From Erysipelotrichales bacterium (GTDB lineage Bacteria > Bacillota_I > Bacilli_A > RF39 > UBA660): a DNA stretch of 64,000 nt. Below the pieces are notes generated by a model, which was given only the letters and a program-made list of their open reading frames with translations, searched no databases and was not told the DNA's origin. Made by a program: the position numbers and the translations under genes. This document shows positions 34,308-43,900 of this stretch, in pieces (position 1 is the first letter of the stretch; each line of letters begins with the position of its first letter). Location: contig JAFLUY010000001.1 of assembly GCA_022508565.1 (NCBI GenBank), positions 1 through 64,000 on the forward strand, given 5' to 3'.

Positions 34308-35003
34308 ATGAGTAAACCAGTAATTGGCATCATTACAAAACATAAGAAAGAAGATAATGTTAGATTAGATACTTTTATTCGTGATGAAGTACAACAAGCT
34401 ATTTTTGATAATGGCGGAATAGCTATTGGAATACTGCCACCAAATGAAGGTAAAGTTCATGCAACTAATGATTGGGCGGTTAATTTAACTACAGAAGAAA
34501 AACATAATTTTTATGAACAGCTTGCATTATGCGATGGAATTATTTTGCAAGGTGGAAACTACTTAGATGAATATGAATGTTTTATAGCAAAACATTGTTA
34601 TGATTATAACATTCCAATTCTTGGAATCTGTGCAGGCAAACATATTTTAGTTCGCGCGGTAGGCGGGGAAATAACAAGTGTTGGAAATGGTAATCATTAT
34701 TCGGAAGAAAAATATGTACATAGTATTACAGTTGCTAAGAATTCAAAATTCTACGAAATTGTTGGTGCACCATCTTTAATGGTTAACTCTAGACATAAAA
34801 ATAGAACTCTTAATACACCACTAGATGTTGTTGCTGAATCACCTGACGGAGTAATTGAAGTAGAAGAAGATAAATCAAAATTATTTTATTTAGGCGTTCA
34901 ATTTCATCCAGAAAGTTTATATAAAAAAGATGAAGCAATGAATAATATCTTTGTTAGTTTTATTAAGGCATGTGAAGAATATAGAAATTCTAAAGATAAC
35001 TAA
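34308..35003 (+). CDS. Peptidase C26 / class I glutamine amidotransferase-like (PuuD type)
   Basis: A 231-residue gamma-glutamyl hydrolase-type protein: PVIGIITKHKK at the start, LQGGNYLDEYE, the nucleophile Cys in ILGICAGKHILVRAVGG, and the His-Glu pair in GVQFHPESLY. The triad is complete. Relatives hydrolyse gamma-glutamyl-GABA or other gamma-glutamyl compounds; the exact substrate cannot be read. ATG at 34308 follows AAGAGGTGAACAT. A TATAAT lies at 34283, so the leader is very short. Confidence 0.85.
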   Translation: MSKPVIGIITKHKKEDNVRLDTFIRDEVQQAIFDNGGIAIGILPPNEGKVHATNDWAVNLTTEEKHNFYEQLALCDGIILQGGNYLDEYECFIAKHCYDYNIPILGICAGKHILVRAVGGEITSVGNGNHYSEEKYVHSITVAKNSKFYEIVGAPSLMVNSRHKNRTLNTPLDVVAESPDGVIEVEEDKSKLFYLGVQFHPESLYKKDEAMNNIFVSFIKACEEYRNSKDN

Positions 35004-35023
35004 TAATAATTAGTTATTTTTTT
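34996..35023 (+). terminator. Terminator
   Basis: ATAACTAAT / ATTAGTTAT stem followed by seven T. Confidence 0.8.
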
Positions 35024-35110
35024 AATTATTTATGTCAATTAAGTCTTATTTTATTGCCTAGTAACAGTCAAAATTGTTATAATATAGAAGTACTGGAAAG
35101 GATTGATTTT

Positions 35111-37747
35111 ATGAAATATGTATATTTATTCCAAGAAGGTAATGCAAACATGCGTGAATTACTTGGAGGAAAAGGTGCAAACTTAGCCGAAATGGCAAAT
35201 TTAGGATTACCTGTTCCTAATGGATTTACAATTACAACAGAAGCATGTACTGCCTACTACAATGATGGCAAAGAGATTAGTGAAGAAATTAAAACACAAA
35301 TCTTTGATGCTTTAAAAAAATTAGAAGAATTACAAGGTAAAAAATTTGGAGATGTAAATGACCCACTACTTGTATCTGTTCGTTCTGGAGCAAGAGCTTC
35401 AATGCCAGGTATGATGGATACAATTTTAAACTTAGGTTTAAATGATGAATCAGTAGAAGGATTTGCAGCTAAAACTGAAAATCCAAGATTCGCTTATGAT
35501 TCATACAGAAGATTTATTCAAATGTATTCAGATGTTGTTATGGAAGTGCCTAAAAATTTCTTTGAAAAAATAATTGATGATATTAAGCACGAAAAAGGTG
35601 TAAAATACGACACTGAATTAACGGTAGAAGATTTAAAAGAATTAGTTGTAAGATTTAAAGCTGTTTATAAAGAACACATGAATGGGGCAGACTTCCCACA
35701 AGATCCTGTTGAACAATTAATGGGAGCCGTTAAAGCAGTATTCCGTTCATGGGATAATCCAAGAGCGATAGTATATCGTAGAATGAATGATATTCCATCT
35801 TCATGGGGAACAGCTGTAAATGTTCAATCGATGGTATTTGGTAATATGGGTAATACTTCTGGAACAGGAGTTGCATTTACAAGAAACCCATCTACTGGAG
35901 AAAAAGGGATTTATGGTGAATACTTAATTAATGCTCAAGGTGAAGACGTTGTTGCTGGTGTTCGTACTCCAGAACCAATTTCAAAACTTGAAACTGATTT
36001 ACCTGAATGCTACGCTCAATTTATGGATTTAGCAAACAAACTAGAAAACCATTATAAAGATATGCAAGATATGGAATTTACTATCCAAGAAGGTAAATTA
36101 TATTTCTTACAAACAAGAAATGGTAAACGTACTGCGCAAGCAGCAATTAAAATTGCTTGTGATTTAGTAGATGAAGGTATGATTGATGAAGAAGAAGCAG
36201 TAATGCGTATTGAAGCTAAATCTTTAGATCAATTATTACACCCATCATTTAATGCTGATGCCTTAAAGAATGGCGAAGTTATTGGTGAAGCCCTACCTGC
36301 AAGTCCAGGAGCTGCAGCTGGTTATGTAGTGTTTACAGCTGAAGAGGCTAAAAGATTAGGCGTTGGTGGAAAAGGAGACAGGGTTATCCTTGTAAGACTT
36401 GAAACTACACCTGAAGATATTGAAGGTATGGTAGCTGCTCAAGGTATTTTAACAGTTCGTGGAGGTATGACTAGCCATGCAGCAGTTGTTGCTCGTGGTA
36501 TGGGTACTTGCTGTGTATCTGGATGCGGTGAAATTAAAATAAATGAAGAAGAAAAATATTTTGAATTAGGTGGATATACATTCCATGAAGGAGATTATAT
36601 TTCTCTTGATGGTTCTACTGGTAAAATATATAAAGGTGATATTGAAACAGAAGAAGCAACTGTTGCTGGTAACTTCGGTAGAATTATGGCATGGGCTGAT
36701 GAACACCGTAAATTAGGTGTAAGAACAAATGCTGATAACCCAAGAGATACTAAAAAAGCTGTTGAACTTGGAGCCGAAGGTATTGGTTTATGTCGTACAG
36801 AACACATGTTCTTTGAAGATGAAAGAATTCCAGCAATTAGAAAAATGATTATTGCTGATACTGTTGAAGAAAGAGAAAAAGCACTAGATGCATTAATTCC
36901 TTTCCAAAAAGGTGACTTTAAAGCAATGTATAAAGAATTAAAAGGATTACCAATGACAGTTCGTTATTTAGATCCTCCTCTACATGAATTCTTACCTCAT
37001 GAAGAAGAAGCAATAGCAGAACTTGCAAAGGATATGGGAATTACTAAAGAAGAATTAAAACAAAAAATTGATGATTTACATGAAGCTAACCCAATGATGG
37101 GACATCGTGGTTGTCGTTTAGCAGTTACTTATCCGGAAATTGCTAAAATGCAAACAAGAGCTTTAATGGAAGCAGCTATTGAAGTTAAAGAAGAAGATGG
37201 ATACGATATTATTCCTGAAATCATGATTCCTTTAGTTGGTGAAGTTAAAGAATTAAAATTTGTTAAAGATGTAGTTGTTGAAACTGCCGAACAAGTTAAG
37301 AAAGAAAAGAATTCTGATATAGAATATCATATCGGTACAATGATTGAAATTCCAAGAGCTGCTATTACAGCTGATGAAATTGCTGAAGAAGCTGAATTCT
37401 TCTCATTCGGAACAAATGACTTAACACAAATGACATTTGGTTTCTCAAGAGATGATGCAGGTAAATTTTTAGATTCGTACTATTCAACTAAGATTTATGA
37501 ATCCGATCCATTTGCTAAATTAGATCAAACTGGTGTTGGAGCACTTGTTAAAATGGCAGTAGAAAAAGGAAAAACTACTAGACCAAACATTAAGTTAGGT
37601 ATTTGTGGAGAACATGGTGGAGAACCATCAAGTGTTGAATTCTGTCATAATGTAGGATTAACATATGTTTCTTGCTCACCATTTAGAGTTCCAATTGCTA
37701 GACTTGCTGCTGCACAAGCTGCAATCAAAGAGAGTCGTAAAAAATAA
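35111..37747 (+). CDS. ppdK: Pyruvate, phosphate dikinase
   Basis: An 878-residue PPDK: N-terminal ATP-grasp domain (about 1-340, GGKGANLAEM and SVRSGARASMPGMMDTILNLG), the phosphohistidine domain with GGMTSHAAVVARGMGTCCV (His, and the Thr two residues before it that is the regulatory site in other PPDKs), and the PEP/pyruvate TIM barrel (about 515-878) ending SPFRVPIARLAAAQA. It interconverts pyruvate + ATP + Pi and PEP + AMP + PPi; in anaerobes it often runs in glycolysis. ATG at 35111 after GGAAAGGATTGATTTT is used rather than an upstream in-frame start. Confidence 0.97.
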   Translation: MKYVYLFQEGNANMRELLGGKGANLAEMANLGLPVPNGFTITTEACTAYYNDGKEISEEIKTQIFDALKKLEELQGKKFGDVNDPLLVSVRSGARASMPGMMDTILNLGLNDESVEGFAAKTENPRFAYDSYRRFIQMYSDVVMEVPKNFFEKIIDDIKHEKGVKYDTELTVEDLKELVVRFKAVYKEHMNGADFPQDPVEQLMGAVKAVFRSWDNPRAIVYRRMNDIPSSWGTAVNVQSMVFGNMGNTSGTGVAFTRNPSTGEKGIYGEYLINAQGEDVVAGVRTPEPISKLETDLPECYAQFMDLANKLENHYKDMQDMEFTIQEGKLYFLQTRNGKRTAQAAIKIACDLVDEGMIDEEEAVMRIEAKSLDQLLHPSFNADALKNGEVIGEALPASPGAAAGYVVFTAEEAKRLGVGGKGDRVILVRLETTPEDIEGMVAAQGILTVRGGMTSHAAVVARGMGTCCVSGCGEIKINEEEKYFELGGYTFHEGDYISLDGSTGKIYKGDIETEEATVAGNFGRIMAWADEHRKLGVRTNADNPRDTKKAVELGAEGIGLCRTEHMFFEDERIPAIRKMIIADTVEEREKALDALIPFQKGDFKAMYKELKGLPMTVRYLDPPLHEFLPHEEEAIAELAKDMGITKEELKQKIDDLHEANPMMGHRGCRLAVTYPEIAKMQTRALMEAAIEVKEEDGYDIIPEIMIPLVGEVKELKFVKDVVVETAEQVKKEKNSDIEYHIGTMIEIPRAAITADEIAEEAEFFSFGTNDLTQMTFGFSRDDAGKFLDSYYSTKIYESDPFAKLDQTGVGALVKMAVEKGKTTRPNIKLGICGEHGGEPSSVEFCHNVGLTYVSCSPFRVPIARLAAAQAAIKESRKK

Positions 37748-37758
37748 AATAACTATCA

Positions 37759-37787
37759 GACTAAGATTTAAAAATCTTAGTCTTTTT
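37759..37787 (+). terminator. Terminator after ppdK
   Basis: GACTAAGATT / AATCTTAGTC 10-bp stem and five T. Confidence 0.9.
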
Positions 37788-37803
37788 GATTGAACACTAA
37801 AAA

Positions 37804-37851
37804 TATCTATAATTTGTTAATGATTATTTTGAAATGAAAATAATATAGATA
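37804..37851 (+). other. Long hairpin in intergenic region
   Basis: Outer stem TATCTAT / ATAGATA (37804-37810 with 37845-37851) and inner stem ATTATTTT / AAAATAAT (37823-37830 with 37837-37844), with a 12-nt one-sided internal loop. It lies about 60 bases before the lipoprotein gene. Not a terminator, as no T run follows; it may be a DNA- or RNA-level regulatory element. Confidence 0.4.
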
Positions 37852-37911
37852 GATTTACTTTTTAACTATTTCGTGATATGATTTTTTATAAAGAAAGATG
37901 AGGAATATAAA

Positions 37912-38394
37912 ATGAAGGTTTTAAAAAAATATTGTTTAATAATTATGATTATGGTATGTTTAGTTTTAACCGCTTGTGCAAAAGCATCTAAAGAACAAAA
38001 TGTTGCAGGAACATTAGAAGAAATAATGACAAAAGTATATGCTAGTGTTCCGGAAGAAGAAAGACCAATGGCTTTAACTAATATTGAAGTGACTGATGAG
38101 AATATTGAAGGTTTTTTAGGTACTTCAGATATTGAATATGATAGTATTTTAGCATCTGAATCGATGGTTGGTTCAATAGCTCATTCTGTTGTTTTAATTC
38201 GTACAAAAGAAAATGCTGATGTAAATGCAATAAAGGCAAAAATTAAAGAAAACATTAATCCACGCAAATGGGTATGTGTAGGTGTTGAACCAGAAGATGT
38301 GATAATTGAAAATAAGGGTAATCTAATTATTATAATTGTTATTGAAGATGAAAATATTAGAAATAACATTAATAAAGAATTTAAAGGTCTTTAA
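37912..38394 (+). CDS. Lipoprotein, DUF4358-like
   Basis: A 160-residue lipoprotein: signal peptide with lipobox LTAC (Cys at about residue 22), then a small alpha/beta domain with SVVLIRTKENADVNAIKAKI, RKWVCVGVEPEDVII and NLIIIIVIED, which I recall as the DUF4358 pattern. It is anchored in the outer leaflet. It precedes MBOAT and DHHW genes by a short gap with a terminator; DUF4358 genes are often next to such acyltransferase pairs, so a role in that machinery is likely but inferred. Confidence 0.75.
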   Translation: MKVLKKYCLIIMIMVCLVLTACAKASKEQNVAGTLEEIMTKVYASVPEEERPMALTNIEVTDENIEGFLGTSDIEYDSILASESMVGSIAHSVVLIRTKENADVNAIKAKIKENINPRKWVCVGVEPEDVIIENKGNLIIIIVIEDENIRNNINKEFKGL

Positions 38395-38408
38395 TTAGAC
38401 TTTTTTTC
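38383..38408 (+). terminator. Terminator
   Basis: AAAGGTCT / AGACTTTT stem (one G-T pair) with T run, spanning the lipoprotein stop. Partial read-through into the MBOAT gene, 28 bases on, is likely. Confidence 0.6.
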
Positions 38409-38422
38409 TTGTAGGAGGATTT

Positions 38423-39802
38423 ATGGTATTTTCAAGTGTTCTTTTTATATATTATTTTTTACCAATTGTAATTATTTTTTATTTTATTGTTCCAAGTAAA
38501 TTTAAAAATTTTGTTTTGCTTTTATTTAGCTTAATATTTTACTTTTTAGGAGAACCTAAATACGTAATTATATTAATTTCTTCTTGTTTAATTAATTATT
38601 ATTTATCTAAGTTATTAGGAAAAAGTAAACAACGTAAAATAGTATTATTTGTAGCTATCTCTTATAATGTAATTCAGCTTTTAGTTTTTAAATATATTGA
38701 CTTTTTTATAACTAATCTTAATAACCTTTTCAATCTAGAATATCCTTTAACTTATATTATAATGCCAATAGGTATTAGTTTTTTTACATTTCAGAATTTA
38801 GGATACATAATTGATGTCTATTTAAAAAAACATGAACCATCAAACCGCTTGATTGACTATATGACATATATATGCCTATTTCCACAGTTAATAGCAGGTC
38901 CTATTGTAAGATATATTGATATTGAAAGAGATCTTAAAAATCGCAGTAATTCTTATGCAAAAATTTCAAGAGGAATAAAAAGATTTGTAATAGGCCTATC
39001 TAAAAAAGTTTTAATTGCTAATGTTTTAGGCGAATTTGTTAAATTAATAATTACAGAAACAGTTCTTGCTTCCTGGATAAAACCTATTTTATTTACACTA
39101 CAAATATATTTTGATTTTTCAGGATATTCTGATATGGCGATTGGTCTTGGTTATATTTTTGGTTTTCATTTTAAAGAAAACTTTAATTATCCTTTAATTG
39201 CTAATTCTATAACAGACTTTTGGCGAAGATGGCATATATCTTTATCAAGTTGGTTTAAAGATTATGTCTACATCCCATTAGGTGGAAGTAGGGTAAATAA
39301 ATTTAAATGGTTTAGAAATTTGTTTATTGTTTGGTTTTTAACAGGATTTTGGCATGGTGCTAATTGGAACTTTATTTTATGGGGATTATACTTTTTTGTT
39401 ATTTTGGTTATTGAAAAATTATTCCTGCATAAATACTTGGATAAAACCAAAGTAATTAAATATATTTATACTTTATTTATAGTTATGCTTAGTTTCTTAA
39501 TATTTAGTACAGATTCGATTTCAAATATTTTGTTGGAATTAAAAAATATGTTCTTTATAAGTAAAATTCCTTTTTCTGATAATGTCATAATTTATTATTT
39601 AAGAAGCTATATGGTAAATATTATTGTTTCAATTATATGTTCAACGCCATTAATAAGTAAGATTGCTAATAAATTAAAAGAGGGGAGACTAAAAAAATTA
39701 TATATTTTTATAGAACCTCTAATTTATCTTGGCTTACTTATTTTATCAACCGCATTCCTAATTGATGCTTCATTTAATCCGTTTTTATACTTTAGATTTT
39801 AG
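38423..39802 (+). CDS. MBOAT family membrane O-acyltransferase
   Basis: A 459-residue polytopic protein of the AlgI/DltB/PatA MBOAT type, with about 11 helices. Motifs are MPIGISFFTFQNLGYIIDVY, PQLIAGPIVRY, FDFSGYSDMAIGLGYIFGF, SITDFWRRWHISLSSWFKDY and GFWHGANWNFILWGLYF with the catalytic His. It transfers an acyl (often acetyl) group across the membrane to a cell-surface polymer. The dlt genes are not around, and the following DHHW protein suggests polysaccharide acetylation. The stop is 9 bases before the next ATG. Confidence 0.92.
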   Translation: MVFSSVLFIYYFLPIVIIFYFIVPSKFKNFVLLLFSLIFYFLGEPKYVIILISSCLINYYLSKLLGKSKQRKIVLFVAISYNVIQLLVFKYIDFFITNLNNLFNLEYPLTYIIMPIGISFFTFQNLGYIIDVYLKKHEPSNRLIDYMTYICLFPQLIAGPIVRYIDIERDLKNRSNSYAKISRGIKRFVIGLSKKVLIANVLGEFVKLIITETVLASWIKPILFTLQIYFDFSGYSDMAIGLGYIFGFHFKENFNYPLIANSITDFWRRWHISLSSWFKDYVYIPLGGSRVNKFKWFRNLFIVWFLTGFWHGANWNFILWGLYFFVILVIEKLFLHKYLDKTKVIKYIYTLFIVMLSFLIFSTDSISNILLELKNMFFISKIPFSDNVIIYYLRSYMVNIIVSIICSTPLISKIANKLKEGRLKKLYIFIEPLIYLGLLILSTAFLIDASFNPFLYFRF

Positions 39803-39811
39803 GTGACTTTT

Positions 39812-40876
39812 ATGAAAGAAAAATTAATAGTAATTCTATTTGCAATTTACATATTTGCATTCTCAATTTTAGGAATAGTACTTCCTAAAGATATTTATAG
39901 CTACAATGAACGAAGAAAATTAAAAGAATTTCCTTCATTAACACTAGACAATACTTATGTTAATAAATTAGATGCATATTTACTTGATCACTTTCCATAC
40001 CGGGATTTTTTTCGAAGTATAAAGGCTAATTTTAATTATAAAGTTTTAGCTCAATTAGATAACAATAAAATAGTTATTAAAGATGAGTATATTTTTAAAT
40101 TAAACTATCCAACAAATCAAAAATCAATTGAAAACTATAAAAAAAATATTAAAAAGTTATTAGAAAATTTTACAGAAAATAATAAAGTTTATATGGTGAT
40201 CATTCCTGATAAAAATTATTATTTAAAAGATGATAACTTATTAAAACTAGATTATAATTATTTAGAAAAAGAATTAACAAAACTAGATATTAATTATATT
40301 GATATTAAAAATCTTTTAAACTTAGAAGATTTTTATAAAACTGATACACATTGGAGACAAGAAAGACTTATGAAGATTGTCCAAGAACTTAATAAACAAA
40401 TGAATATTCCATACGAAGAACAAGATTTTAAAGAAAATGTTTATTCTTCTTTTTATGGTGTTTATTATGGTGAATCAGCAATTAATAAAAAGCCAGATAC
40501 TCTAATTTATTTAAATAACTCTTTATTAGATTCATTAAAAGTAACATATTTAGAAAATCCAAAGTTAACTACAATTTATAATTTAGATAAATTAAAATCT
40601 AAAGATAGTTATGAGGTTTTCTTAGATGGTGCAAGTTCATTTATTGAAATTATTAATGAGAATAGTCTTACTGAAAAAGAATTAGTTGTTTTTAGAGACT
40701 CTTTTGGTAGTAGTATTGCACCTCTTCTAACACCATATTATAAAAAAATAACTTTAATAGATAATCGCTATATTGATAGCAATCATTTTCTTGAAAAAAT
40801 AATATTTAAAGATCAGGATATATTATTTTTAAATAGTACACTTTTAATAAATGAAAGTTATACTTTAAAAGGCTAA
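39812..40876 (+). CDS. DHHW (AlgJ/AlgX-like) extracytoplasmic protein
   Basis: A 354-residue protein with an N-terminal membrane anchor (about 1-25) and a SGNH-hydrolase-related domain. Features are DHFPYRDFFRS (about 60-70), DTHWRQ (the Asp-His pair) and VVFRDSFGSSIAPLL (the Ser loop). Such DHHW/AlgJ-type proteins accept the acyl group from a MBOAT partner and pass it to a glycan. Pairing with the upstream MBOAT is strong positional support. ATG at 39812 after AGGTGACTTT is used; the GTG at 39803 lies in the site. Confidence 0.85.
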   Translation: MKEKLIVILFAIYIFAFSILGIVLPKDIYSYNERRKLKEFPSLTLDNTYVNKLDAYLLDHFPYRDFFRSIKANFNYKVLAQLDNNKIVIKDEYIFKLNYPTNQKSIENYKKNIKKLLENFTENNKVYMVIIPDKNYYLKDDNLLKLDYNYLEKELTKLDINYIDIKNLLNLEDFYKTDTHWRQERLMKIVQELNKQMNIPYEEQDFKENVYSSFYGVYYGESAINKKPDTLIYLNNSLLDSLKVTYLENPKLTTIYNLDKLKSKDSYEVFLDGASSFIEIINENSLTEKELVVFRDSFGSSIAPLLTPYYKKITLIDNRYIDSNHFLEKIIFKDQDILFLNSTLLINESYTLKG

Positions 40877-40896
40877 GCTTTATTCTTAGCTTTTTT
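40868..40896 (+). terminator. Terminator after MBOAT-DHHW
   Basis: AAAGGCTAAG / CTTAGCTTTT stem and T run. Confidence 0.8.
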
Positions 40897-40967
40897 ATTT
40901 ATTTAAAAGAAAAAGAAGACATTTTATCGATTGTTTGATAGAATATAGGCAATTGGGGCGAAATAAT

Positions 40968-43900
40968 ATGGCAAATACAAAGAAAAACACACAAAATGAA
41001 GATTATGATACTATCTTATCTGCTAGTTGCTTGCAAGATTATTTAAAAATTATCAAAAAAACAAAACCAGCTACTAGGAAAGAAAATGATGAGATGTTTT
41101 CTAAATATCAAAACGGCGATTTGGCAATCAAAGATTTAATAATTAAAAAGAATCTAAGTTTAGTAGTATCTATAGTGTTTGAAATTGGTGGAAATTTATC
41201 TGATGAACAAAAACTTGAATATATTGAAAGTGGAACTATCGGACTTATAGAAGCTGTTGATGCATTTGATCCAAGTAGAGGAACTGCTTTTTCAACCTAT
41301 GCAACATATTATATCGAAATGAGAATAAACAGTTACCGTTATCATAATAAACGTTTAATAAGAAGACCAGCTTATATGGAAGTAGCCTTAGCTAAATATA
41401 ATAGGTTGATAAGTGAATACGAAAAAGCTGGAAAACCATTACCATCTAGAGATGAAATTTGCACAATCCTTGAAATCTCCAAAGAAGTTTTAAAAAGAAT
41501 AGAAGAAGATTATAAATTAGAAGCAAGCAGTTTAGATGCAGCTGTCAAAAATGATGATGAAAAATCTGACGACCTAAGCGAGTTTGTAGGTGTAGAAGAA
41601 TCGGGCTTTAATTCTCTATTGGACGAAATAATTCTAGAAGAAATTATAAAAACTCTTAAATATAATACTAATGAATACGAATATTTTATTCTTTACTATA
41701 GAATGATAAGTTCAGAACAAAAATCTTGTGCTGAAATTGGAAATTACTTTGGTTTATCAAGAGTAGCAATTTATAATGTTGAGATGAAATTAAAATCAAA
41801 AATAAAAGAAATGTTTGATGAAAATCATGTTTTAAAAAGAGAATTTATAGATGAAGTAAAAATGAAGTTCCCATTTGAAAGTATTAAAGTTACTCCAACA
41901 TTATTAGAAAACTATACTTTGTATTTCTATTTAAGGGAAAATTTTTTTGCAAAAGATCAAATTATCTTAAAAGAAAAGTTAATTAGTAACCTTACTTTTG
42001 ATATTAGAAGAGTAGCATCTGAGATTATGGAAAGCGAAGAATATGTTCGTGAGAAAAGTATAGATATTGATAGACTTATCAGAAAAACTACAAATGATAT
42101 CCGCTACCAATTATTTTCTAATAACCTTATAAAAAGTTTAAAAAATAAAATATATTTTCTAGATTTAGATTCGGATTTAAGTGATTATTTTGATATAAGA
42201 AAAATAATAAATGATTATTGGCAAGATAAATCACTTAATGAAGTATTGGAAGCATCATCTTTATATAATATTCAAAGTGATGAAAATTTAATGAATTTAA
42301 TTAATAAGTTTTATGGGTTTGTTCCCAAAAAAGATATTAGCTTTAATAAGGAACGTTTAGAAAGAGATGTTAATTACAGTCTATATGGTTTTGCAAAAAA
42401 AGATTTGCCTATTGAAAAATTTTATTCAGCGTTTTTAGAAAATCAAAATAAATTTACTTCTAGAGAAAGAGACTTTTTAAATGCCTATATATTTAAAAAA
42501 GAAGAAGTATCTGAAGATCCTTCTAATTCATGTATGATCTATGATTCATCTGTAATTGATAAATTAGTTCTTCTTTACTATAAAACAGAAAATTATAAAA
42601 ATGATAATTTTAGTTTAGAAAAGTATAAGTTCGTGCGTGATGAATGTATGAATAATATAGGGGAAAGAGGAATTATGCTTCTAGATCTTTATTATGGCCT
42701 TAATGGGGATAGTATGCTGATTAGAGAAATGGCTGAATTTTTAAAAGAATATGAAGATGAAGTAGAAAAAGATTTTAGAAGAGCCAAAAATAATGCCATA
42801 TCAATATATCTCGGCACTAGTCAATATAGTTTTGAAAAAGATAAAGATATTTATGCAAGTATTTTAAATGACGAAAACTTTGTCTTAGGGAGTCCTCATT
42901 TGGAAATAGCTAAAATGTTTTTCTTAGATGGAAAAACGTATGATGAAATTGCAAATCTATATGAGATAACACCTAAGCTTACCCAAAGAAGAGTATCAGA
43001 GTTAAATAAATATGCATGCACAGTTATGGATTATTATCGCTTTGGTATTACAAGTACAAAAAAGAATTACCCAAAAGAATTTTTAATTAGTATTTTAAAT
43101 AAAACTGAATATGATGAAGAAATGAAAGATATTTTAACTACTTATATAGATAATAAAAGTTCTGTTATTACAGCAGAAATTTATCAAAAAGATCTTGAAG
43201 AAGTTCGAAATATCATAAGAAGATTTAATAATTTAGTTAATAAGATTGCTATTTCGGAAGTTGATGTAACTAAAGAAGATGTAGAAGCAGCTGTTTTAGA
43301 ACATGATTCAACAAATATATTAAGCGAAAGAGAAAGAATTATTCTCTCACTTAATTATGGTTTAAAAAACATATATAATCCATCTGGCAAAAAGAAATAT
43401 CCTATAGATATAGCAGAGCAATTGGAAATTAATAGTAATATTGGTTCTGTAATAAAAAAAGCCAAAGAACATGTATCTGCACACAAGTTAGGTCTATTAA
43501 AAACAGCAATAGATTTTATTGATCGTAATAAGTTAGAAACTGTGCTTAGAGATCAGAGACTACCATTAAATGAAGAAGATAAAAATATAATTATTAATGC
43601 TTATGGTTTATATGATACAGAGTATTTATCAATTAAAGAAATTTCTTTAAAGTATAATCTTAGAGAACCAATAGCAAGAAAAAGATTATATAGGGGGATA
43701 ATAACTATAAATAAATATCTAAATCAAGAAATTGATAAGGCAGTTTTATTTGAAGTAGACATAGAGCCTTATTTAAAATATTTTATTATAGAAGATAGGG
43801 AAATTTTAACTCTTTTATATAAAGATAAATTAACTCAATTAGAGATACAACAGAAATATAATCTATCCCATCATCAATTTGATCTTTTAATGCAAAAGAT

